From NCBI GenBank assembly GCA_036274055.1, contig DASUGM010000246.1, positions 1 to 7,665 on the forward strand: a DNA stretch of 7,665 nt, written 5' to 3'. The notes below the pieces were generated by a model. It ran no database searches. It was given only the letters and a program-made list of their open reading frames with translations, and was not told the origin of the DNA. A program made the translations under genes and the position numbers. Numbering within the stretch: the first letter of the stretch is position 1; every line of letters starts with the position of its first letter. The DNA comes from DASUGM01 sp036274055. GTDB taxonomy: Bacteria > Acidobacteriota > Vicinamibacteria > Vicinamibacterales > SCN-69-37. Of this stretch, positions 1-5,060 are shown in pieces.

Positions 1-146
1 GGCAGAGCATGGGCGATCGCGCGATCTGGCGAAGGACGTACTGAGAACAGATAGCCGCGGATCAACTCGTTGAGCACAAACATGCCTCGCCGTCCCCAGT
101 TCTCATCTCGCCCTTCGCCCGATCGCGCGATCGCCCATGCACTGCC
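1..146. repeat. Long imperfect palindrome (48-nt inverted arms, 50-nt spacer)
   Basis: Positions 1-48 match the reverse complement of 99-146 without gaps at about 42 of 48 positions by eye. The match includes a perfect 20-nt block (7-26 against 121-140) and an inner GAGAAC/GTTCTC pair (43-48 against 99-104). The spacer 49-98 holds its own small stem, TCAAC/GTTGA (62-66, 69-73). The arms are made of short 7/8-bp units with a TCGCCC core (reverse complement GGGCGA). The left arm touches the window edge, so the element may be longer. It could form a large hairpin or cruciform, or be a small non-autonomous palindromic element. No open frame with a recognisable product lies in it. Confidence 0.85.
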
Positions 147-176
147 ATGGCCCGATCGCTCGATCGCCCATCGCCC
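107..176. repeat. Mixed 7/8-bp tandem repeat, TCGCCC core
   Basis: Consecutive units read CTCGCCC, TTCGCCC, GATCGCGC, GATCGCCC (107-136). After a break (137-153) they resume as GATCGCTC, GATCGCCC, ATCGCCC (154-176). The first block is the right arm of the upstream palindrome. The second block continues the same unit in direct orientation to within 20 nt of the dnaE2 start codon. The unit is 8 bp where it begins GATCGC and 7 bp elsewhere, so this array is less regular in period than the others in the window. Confidence 0.75.
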
Positions 177-183
177 ATGACAT

Positions 184-187
184 GGAG
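184..187 (+). promoter_or_regulatory. Shine-Dalgarno GGAG for dnaE2
   Basis: GGAG sits 8 nt before the ATG at 196. Two earlier ATGs (177 and 182) are in other frames, and the conserved DnaE2 N-terminus starts at residue 2-3 of the 196 start. This site therefore decides the start. No promoter or LexA-type box could be identified with confidence upstream, where the palindromic repeat lies. Confidence 0.6.
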
Positions 188-195
188 CACCGTCC

Positions 196-3100
196 ATGTC
201 GTACATCGAACTTCATACCTCATCGGCTTTTTCATTTTTGGACGGCGCGACGCTCCCCGAGGCGCTGATCGAGCGCGCGGCCGAGCTCGGCTACCCCTCG
301 TTGGCGCTGCTCGATCGCGATGGCGTTTACGGCGCGCCGCAGTTCTATCGCGCCGCGAAGAAAGCGGGGATCAAAGCGATCGTTGGGGCAGAGCTCAGTA
401 TTGGCCCAAGGCCACAGGCCCAGGGCCCAAGTCCGCCCGCTGGACCGACGGCTAAGCCTGAGGCGACTAAACATCCTTGGGCCTTGGGCCTGGGGCCCTG
501 GGCCTTACCGGTCCTGGTCTCCAGTCCTGAGGGATATCGCAATCTGTGCCGAGTGATTACCCGCGCGAAGCTGCGTTCGCCGAAGGGCGAAGCGACGTTC
601 ACGCTGCAGGACTTCGATGGCCACGCCGCCGGACTGATCGCGCTGGTCGGCCGGCAGGCGCTCGCCGCCGAGCGCCACGGCGTCGGCGGGCTCATCGATC
701 AGCTGGTCGGCGTCTTCGGCCGGCCGAACGTCTGCATCGAGCTGCAGCGTCATTTCCGGCGCGACGATCAGACGGCGATCCAGTCGCTGCTCGATCTCGG
801 GGCGGCGTTTCGCGTGCCGGTGATGGCGACCAACGGCGTCCGTTTCGCGACGCCGGAGGCGCGCCCGCTCTACGACGTCCTCACCTGTCTGCGTCACAAG
901 ACGACGTTGGCCGAGGCGGGGCGGAAGCTGGCGGTCAACGCCGAGCGTTACCTGAAAACGCCGCAGCAGATGACCCGGCTGTTCGCGGATCTGCCGCAGG
1001 CGCTGGCCGGCACCGAGGCGCTGGCCGAGCGGCTCGAGTTCACGCTCGCGAATCTCGGCTATCGCTTTCCCGATTACCCGGTGCCGGACGGCGAGTCGCA
1101 GGTGTCGTTTCTGCGGCGGCTCACGCAGGTCGGCGCGCGCGATCGCTACCGGCCGTATCACGATCGCGCCCGCGCCCAGATTCAGCGCGAGCTCGATCTG
1201 ATCGAGAAGCTCGATCTCGCCGGCTACTTTCTCATCGTCTGGGACATCGTCAATTTCTGCCGGCAGCAGGGGATTCTCGTGCAGGGCCGCGGCTCGGCGG
1301 CCAACAGCGCGGTCTGTTACTCGCTCGGGATCACCGCCGTCGATCCGGTCGGGATGGAGCTGCTGTTCGAGCGGTTTCTGTCGGAGGAGCGCGGCGAATG
1401 GCCGGACATCGATCTCGATCTGCCGAGCGGCGACCGCCGTGAGCGCGTGATTCAGTACGTCTACGAGCGCTACGGCAAGCTCGGCGCGGCGATGACCGCC
1501 AACGTCATCACCTATCGCGGCCGGAGCGCGGCGCGCGAAGTCGGCAAGGCGCTCAGCCTCAACGACGACGAGATCGATCGGCTGGCGCGGATGATGAGCC
1601 AGTTCGAGTTCGTCGATCCGGAGGAGACGATTGCGCGCAACCTGCGCGAAGCCGGGCTCGATCCCGACGACCAGCGCTTCCGTCAGTTCGCCAACCTCTG
1701 GCGCGACATGCAGGACCTGCCGCGCCATCTCGGCCAGCATTCTGGCGGCATGGTCGTCTGCCAGGGCCGGCTCGACGAGGTCGTGCCGCTCGAAAACGCC
1801 TCGATGCCAGGCCGCGTCGTCGTCCAGTGGGACAAGGACGACTGCGCGGATCTGGGGATTGTCAAAGTCGATCTCTTAGGCCTTGGCATGATGGCGGCCC
1901 TTGAAGAAGCGCTCGTCATTGTCAACAGCGTCGGGACGAGCGCTCAGTCAACTTCAAACTCGAAACTTCAAACTCAAAACTCAGAAACTGTAGAACCTAA
2001 GTTTCAAGTTTCAAGTTTCGAGTTTGATGTTCCACCGAAGGTGGAGGTCGATCTAGCGCATCTTCCCCCCGACGATCCCACCGTCTATCGCATGCTCCAG
2101 AACGCCGACACCATCGGCGTGTTTCAGGTCGAGTCACGCGCGCAGATGGCGACGCTGCCGCGGATGCGGCCGGAACACTTCTACGATCTCGTCGTCGAGG
2201 TCGCGATCATCCGGCCGGGGCCGATTGTCGGCAACATGGTGCATCCGTATCTGGCGCGGCGGCGCGGCGAGCAGCCGGTGACCTATGCGCACGCGTTGCT
2301 CGAGCCGGTGCTCAAACGCACGCTCGGCGTGCCGCTGTTCCAGGAGCAACTGCTGCGGATGGCGATGGTGGTCGCGAATTTCACCGGCGGCGAGGCCGAA
2401 GAACTGCGCCGGGCGATGGGCTTCAAGCGCTCGATGAAGCGGATGCAGCAGATCGAGACGCGGCTGCGCGACGGCATGACGCAGAACGGCATCACCGGCG
2501 AGGCTGCCGATCAGATCGTGCTGTCGATCACGTCGTTCGCGCTCTACGGATTTCCCGAGTCGCACGCCGCCAGCTTCGCGCTGATCGTCTATGCCAGCGC
2601 GTACCTCAAAGCACACTATCCGGCGGCGTTCTACACGGCGCTCCTCAACAATCAGCCGATGGGCTTCTATCACCCGGCGACGCTGGTCAAGGATGCGCAG
2701 CGCCACGGGGTGCGGTTTGCGCCGGTGTGCGTCCAGATTTCCGATTGGAACTGTCGCGTTGAAGAAGACGGGGCGGTCAGACTTGGATTGCGATATGTGA
2801 AAGGGCTGAGGGAAGAAGCGGGACGGCGAATTGAAAATCAAAAGCAGGCCCTGGGCGTTGGGCCCTTGGCCCTGGCGAGGTTCTCGACACTCGATGCACT
2901 GGTGACGCGTACGGGCTTGAAGCAAGACGAGATTCGAACCCTCGCAGAGATCGGCGCCCTGGCGTCATTTGGCGGCGATCGTCGAACCGCGTTATGGCAA
3001 GCCGAACGCGCCGGCCGCCCAGCCGGACCATTGCTGAGCGACGAAGAGCAGGAGCACGAGGAACCTCCAGGCCCCAGGGCCCAGCGCCCAGGGCCTGACA

Positions 3101-3537
3101 GTGAATCCCCGCTCCCCGAGATGGATCTGCTGGATCGCATCACGGCCGACTATGACGGCACCGGCCTGACCATCGGTCCGCATCCGATGTCGTTGATTCG
3201 CGGCTCGCTGGCGCCGCGCGGAGTCCAGCGCGCGTTCGATCTCACCCGCGGCCGGCCGGGACGGCGCGTCCGCGTTGCCGGCGCGGTGATCACGCGTCAG
3301 CGGCCGGGCACGGCGAAGGGATTTGTGTTCCTGTCGCTCGAGGACGAGACCGGCATCGCCAACATCATCGTCAATCCCGACGTCTACGCCGCGCACAAGC
3401 GGGTGATCGTCGACGAGCCGTATCTGCTGATCGACGGCACGCTGCAGCATCAGCAGGGGTCGGTGTCGGTCAAAGCCGATCGCGTCGAGGCGCTGAGATA
3501 CTCGGGCCCGACACTCGAGTCGCATGATTTTCACTAG
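196..3537 (+). CDS. dnaE2: Error-prone DNA polymerase III alpha-like subunit DnaE2 (ImuC)
   Basis: This is a C-family polymerase used for translesion, damage-induced mutagenic synthesis, normally working with ImuA and ImuB. The 1113-residue product shows an N-terminal PHP domain (ELHTSSAFSFLDGA, residues 5-18) and GSAANS (366-371). The palm carries PDIDLD with catalytic D404 and D406, and the third Asp is in VKVDLLGLG (D559). HLGQHSGG (511-518), RPGPI (673-677) and YGFPESHAASFA (784-795) follow, then a C-terminal OB fold (about 1024-1100) and the typical DFH end. The second PHP histidine is Ser9; loss of PHP metal ligands is common in DnaE2. The protein is somewhat longer than the roughly 1050-1080 residues usual for the family. 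The excess comes from four low-complexity inserts encoded by 7-bp tandem repeats, near residues 69-104, 585-612, 879-894 and 958-968. imuA and imuB are not seen within the 195 nt upstream or anywhere downstream. Confidence 0.96.
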   Translation: MSYIELHTSSAFSFLDGATLPEALIERAAELGYPSLALLDRDGVYGAPQFYRAAKKAGIKAIVGAELSIGPRPQAQGPSPPAGPTAKPEATKHPWALGLGPWALPVLVSSPEGYRNLCRVITRAKLRSPKGEATFTLQDFDGHAAGLIALVGRQALAAERHGVGGLIDQLVGVFGRPNVCIELQRHFRRDDQTAIQSLLDLGAAFRVPVMATNGVRFATPEARPLYDVLTCLRHKTTLAEAGRKLAVNAERYLKTPQQMTRLFADLPQALAGTEALAERLEFTLANLGYRFPDYPVPDGESQVSFLRRLTQVGARDRYRPYHDRARAQIQRELDLIEKLDLAGYFLIVWDIVNFCRQQGILVQGRGSAANSAVCYSLGITAVDPVGMELLFERFLSEERGEWPDIDLDLPSGDRRERVIQYVYERYGKLGAAMTANVITYRGRSAAREVGKALSLNDDEIDRLARMMSQFEFVDPEETIARNLREAGLDPDDQRFRQFANLWRDMQDLPRHLGQHSGGMVVCQGRLDEVVPLENASMPGRVVVQWDKDDCADLGIVKVDLLGLGMMAALEEALVIVNSVGTSAQSTSNSKLQTQNSETVEPKFQVSSFEFDVPPKVEVDLAHLPPDDPTVYRMLQNADTIGVFQVESRAQMATLPRMRPEHFYDLVVEVAIIRPGPIVGNMVHPYLARRRGEQPVTYAHALLEPVLKRTLGVPLFQEQLLRMAMVVANFTGGEAEELRRAMGFKRSMKRMQQIETRLRDGMTQNGITGEAADQIVLSITSFALYGFPESHAASFALIVYASAYLKAHYPAAFYTALLNNQPMGFYHPATLVKDAQRHGVRFAPVCVQISDWNCRVEEDGAVRLGLRYVKGLREEAGRRIENQKQALGVGPLALARFSTLDALVTRTGLKQDEIRTLAEIGALASFGGDRRTALWQAERAGRPAGPLLSDEEQEHEEPPGPRAQRPGPDSESPLPEMDLLDRITADYDGTGLTIGPHPMSLIRGSLAPRGVQRAFDLTRGRPGRRVRVAGAVITRQRPGTAKGFVFLSLEDETGIANIIVNPDVYAAHKRVIVDEPYLLIDGTLQHQQGSVSVKADRVEALRYSGPTLESHDFH
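401..506. repeat. In-frame inverted heptamer arrays, GGCCCAR family, inside dnaE2
   Basis: The left arm reads as 7-bp units GGCCCAA, GGCCACA, GGCCCAG, GGCCCAA (403-430). The right arm reads CCTTGGG, CCTTGGG, CCTGGGG, CCCTGGG (475-502). The reverse complement of 401-430 matches 477-506 at about 25 of 30 positions, with only three mismatches in the first 28. The 46-nt spacer is 431-476. The element encodes residues about 69-104, rich in G, P, Q and A. It lies between the PHP strand AIVGAELS and the conserved PVLVSSPEGYRNLC, where other DnaE2 proteins have a short loop. The reading frame stays open. Confidence 0.85.
1950..2031. repeat. In-frame inverted heptamer arrays, AAGTTTC/ACTTCAA family, inside dnaE2
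   Basis: The left units are ACTTCAA, ACTCGAA, ACTTCAA, ACTCAAA, ACTCAGA (1951-1985). The right units are AAGTTTC three times, then GAGTTTG (1999-2026). Arms 1950-1982 and 1999-2031 are reverse complements at about 28 of 33 positions around a 16-nt spacer (1983-1998), so a long hairpin is possible. The stretch is A/T-rich in a very GC-rich gene. It encodes a Ser/Thr/Gln/Asn-rich segment (about residues 585-612) just after the catalytic VKVDLLGLG block and before the conserved DLAHLPPDDPTVY. Other DnaE2 proteins are shorter here. Confidence 0.88.
2829..2874. repeat. In-frame heptamer array, GGCCCTG family, in dnaE2
   Basis: Four consecutive 7-bp units, GGCCCTG, GGCGTTG, GGCCCTT, GGCCCTG (2847-2874), are preceded by two A/T-rich units AATTGAA, AATCAAA (2829-2842) and a 4-nt junction. 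They encode about residues 879-894 (ENQKQALGVGPLALA) in the C-terminal region, between VKGLREEAGRRI and the following FSTLDALVTRTGL block. GGCCCTG is the reverse complement, rotated, of the GGCCCAG unit of the array at 401-506, so the two arrays belong to one family. Pairing is only imperfect because GGGCCC is itself palindromic. Confidence 0.7.
3069..3097. repeat. In-frame heptamer hairpin, GGGCCCA family, in dnaE2
   Basis: The units GGCCCCA, GGGCCCA, GCGCCCA, GGGCCTG (3070-3097) are exactly 7 bp each. The segment also folds on itself: CAGGCCC (3069-3075) pairs with GGGCCTG (3091-3097), then an A/A mismatch, then GGGC (3077-3080) pairs with GCCC (3086-3089) around a 5-nt loop. It encodes a Pro/Gly/Arg/Gln stretch (about residues 958-968) in the linker just before the segment leading to the OB fold (MDLLDRITADYDGTGL). 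It is not a plausible terminator, since it lies inside the gene and lacks a T run. Confidence 0.75.
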
Positions 3538-3575
3538 CCCGCAGCGACGCAGAGGCTTGAGATCGCCGTGCTAGC

Positions 3576-3926
3576 ATGCGCCACTCGAATCAGATGACAT
3601 CGCGCTCTGAGCCATATCGCACCGATCCCATCCGGCGCCGCTGGAGTGGAGCGATCTGGGTAATTGAACTGGGGCTGCTGCTGATTGTCGGGCGCAGACC
3701 CGAACCTCCGTGGGACACGGCGCTCGTATTCCTAGTCGGACTCGCCTGGTGTGTGCAGGGCATCGACGCCATTCGCACCGGGCAGGCCGAGCTGACCTTT
3801 TCCGTCTGGCTCAGGTTTGGCGCCGAACGTCGAGGGCAGCCGATTCGATTCTGGTTGCCAACTACCGCGAATCTCGTTCTCGGCGGCTGGGCACTTGCTC
3901 TCGTGCTGAAAGGCGGCGTGAGTTAG
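3576..3926 (+). CDS. Small hydrophobic membrane protein of unknown function
   Basis: I do not recognise this 116-residue protein. After a polar, basic N-terminus (residues 1-22) it has three likely membrane segments: WSGAIWVIELGLLLIVG (23-39), WDTALVFLVGLAWCVQGI (about 46-63) and LPTTANLVLGGWALALVL (about 94-111). A short polar loop lies between the second and third. It starts 38 nt after the dnaE2 stop on the same strand. No good Shine-Dalgarno precedes ATG 3576, and the in-frame ATG at 3594 is an alternative start. The hydrophobic periodicity supports a real gene, but codon bias is weaker than in dnaE2. Co-transcription with dnaE2 is possible from the spacing, and nothing links it to DNA repair. 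Confidence 0.55.
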   Translation: MRHSNQMTSRSEPYRTDPIRRRWSGAIWVIELGLLLIVGRRPEPPWDTALVFLVGLAWCVQGIDAIRTGQAELTFSVWLRFGAERRGQPIRFWLPTTANLVLGGWALALVLKGGVS

Positions 3927-3981
3927 GCACGGAGCACGTCGTTGTGAAGTCGTGCGGAGGTGCTCGCCATGGTTGCTCGCA

Positions 3982-4257
3982 CTAGATCGTGTCGCCATTG
4001 AGGTCGCGGAGCAGTCGGCTCAGCGAGCGCGGGCCGGTCTGCCGTCTTGGCTTGGGCAAATTGGAGGCACGTCGCGTGGCCGGTTGTGCCCGACCTGCTG
4101 CCACCAACATCAAGACCGGATGGTCCGTCGCCTCCACGGGTTGCAGGATCGCTACCGGCAGGCCGTGCTCGGTGATCGTCACTGTCTCGCCGCGCTTGAC
4201 CCGATCGAGGTAGACGCTGAGATTCTTTCGAGCCTCACGGATGCCAATGGCAGCCAT
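3982..4257 (-). CDS. Orphan Phd/YefM (VapB-like) antitoxin
   Basis: The 91-residue product begins MAAIGIREARKNLSVYLDRVKRGE, followed by TVTITEHGLPVAILQPV (about 25-41). This is the DNA-binding Phd/YefM fold that represses its own promoter. The C-terminus, with LPKPRR followed by RSLSRLLRDL (about 67-86), has the shape of the VapB tail that occupies a PIN-domain VapC toxin. In a normal operon the toxin would follow immediately on the minus strand below 3982. There, only 55 nt separate this stop from the opposite-strand gene ending at 3926, and no PIN-like frame is visible. The start at 4257 was chosen because family members begin at this motif; ATG 4264-4266 and TTG 4273-4275 are in frame upstream. 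It could be a solitary regulator, a relic, or an antitoxin acting on a toxin elsewhere. Confidence 0.85.
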   Translation of the reverse strand: MAAIGIREARKNLSVYLDRVKRGETVTITEHGLPVAILQPVEATDHPVLMLVAAGRAQPATRRASNLPKPRRQTGPRSLSRLLRDLNGDTI

Positions 4258-4272
4258 GTAGTACATGGTACA
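4257..4272. promoter_or_regulatory. Possible antitoxin autoregulatory operator
   Basis: The plus strand reads TGTAGTACATGGTACA. It has outer half-sites TGTA/TACA and an inner GTAC-N3-GTAC, overlapping the antitoxin start region. Phd/VapB proteins commonly bind short inverted repeats at their own promoter, so this is a reasonable operator candidate. The centre is not symmetric, and the assignment is inference from position and dyad only. Confidence 0.35.
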
Positions 4273-4365
4273 CAATTGGTGAGCGTCGCTTTACAGCAGC
4301 TTGCATCCGAAGTGCCTGGTGTAATCCTGCGCCGCTGCGACGGACGCGCGTAAGCCAATCGCCAC

Positions 4366-4953
4366 ATGAAACACCAAGCGCTGCTCGCAGTCCTGCTGAC
4401 ACTTGCATTCGGCTGCGAGGTGAGCTCGCTACCTCCCGTGCCGCCGCCGGCGCCTCCGTACGGTCCCTCGTCAGCAGATCAATTGGTCGATGCACTGGGA
4501 GATGGCCCGCGCTGTCGGCCGACCGGCGGACTCGACTTCGCGCATCGTTCGTATTCGACGCCGCTCTCGGTGGCGGACGCCGAGCTCATTCTTGTTTGTA
4601 CGACGAGTTTTGAATTCGGCAGCATGCCACCCAAGCGGCAAGGACATGCATTCAATGTCGTATGGGCGCAGCCTGACGCTGTGGACAGATTCCGAACTGT
4701 CGCGACAATTGCGGGGCCCGCGGGTCGCTTATACGCGCTGGCGGCGCTGCAGACGTTGGCGAAATCCGAGGGCGGCCGTCTCGAGGCAGAACTGGCGCGC
4801 GACACGCGGCAGGTGTTCGTAAAAGACCACGATGTCGTACGCGGGCTTCGCGCGGCGTCAGACTTGATCGAACTCGTCAAGAGGAGACAGATCGGCGAGG
4901 AGTTCCTGCGCGAACGTGTAGCAATCGACGACTACTTCAACAAGACGCGCTGA
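4366..4953 (+). CDS. Putative lipoprotein of unknown function
   Basis: The 195-residue product starts with a short lipoprotein-like signal peptide: MKHQ, then the hydrophobic stretch ALLAVLLTLAFG, and Cys17 as the likely acylated residue. The lipobox AFGC is imperfect at -2. A proline-rich tether follows (about residues 22-36, PPVPPPAPPYGP). The rest is soluble and acidic-to-neutral, with helical stretches such as AGRLYALAALQTLAKSEGGRLEAELA (about 119-144). I recognise no catalytic motif. The gene ends in tandem stops TGA TAA and is transcribed divergently from the antitoxin, 108 nt away. No clear Shine-Dalgarno precedes the ATG. It is convergent with the metallophosphoesterase gene, with a heptamer repeat array between them. 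Confidence 0.75.
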   Translation: MKHQALLAVLLTLAFGCEVSSLPPVPPPAPPYGPSSADQLVDALGDGPRCRPTGGLDFAHRSYSTPLSVADAELILVCTTSFEFGSMPPKRQGHAFNVVWAQPDAVDRFRTVATIAGPAGRLYALAALQTLAKSEGGRLEAELARDTRQVFVKDHDVVRGLRAASDLIELVKRRQIGEEFLRERVAIDDYFNKTR

Positions 4954-4985
4954 TAAACGCGCGCAGCATGCCTGACTCGCAACCA

Positions 4986-5058
4986 GCTCACGGCTTACGG
5001 CTCACGGCTTACGGCTTACGGCCGCACGACGCACAACGCACTGCGCACCGCGCACGGT
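4986..5058. repeat. Two adjacent heptamer arrays, GCTYACG x5 and GCACNNN x5
   Basis: The first array is GCTCACG, GCTTACG, GCTCACG, GCTTACG, GCTTACG (4986-5020). Three bases (GCC) separate it from the second array: GCACGAC, GCACAAC, GCACTGC, GCACCGC, GCACGGT (5024-5058). In the second array only GCAC is constant while the next three bases vary. Together they fill most of the gap between two convergent genes and end two bases before the stop codon of the minus-strand gene. No inverted arms and no T-tracted terminator hairpin are visible. Confidence 0.9.
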
Positions 5059-5060
5059 CG

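Noticed and set aside
1..83. Minus-strand frame starting ATG at 83 (MFVLNELIRGYLF...) and open to the left edge
   Set aside because: It has only 27 codons, half of them inside the palindrome arm, with no family resemblance. It cannot be told from a chance frame; sequence to the left would settle it.
147..455. Plus-strand frame of 102 codons overlapping the dnaE2 start
   Set aside because: It overlaps the conserved N-terminus of DnaE2 in another frame, and its product is Arg-rich and featureless.
505..1740. Long open frame (411 codons) on the minus strand
   Set aside because: It is antisense to well-conserved DnaE2 sequence. Its translation is rich in Arg, Leu and Ala with no recognisable domain, as expected for the reverse frame of a GC-rich gene.
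3534..3574. Terminator after dnaE2 from CTAGC/GCTAG pairing
   Set aside because: It is only a 5-bp stem around a loop of about 30 nt and has no T run.
3732..3998. Minus-strand frame downstream of the antitoxin as a missing toxin
   Set aside because: It overlaps the antitoxin end and is antisense to the small membrane protein. It shows none of the acidic motif residues of a PIN domain and no ParE- or RelE-like pattern.
4986..5058. CRISPR array
   Set aside because: The units are 7 bp with no spacers, and no cas gene is present in the window.
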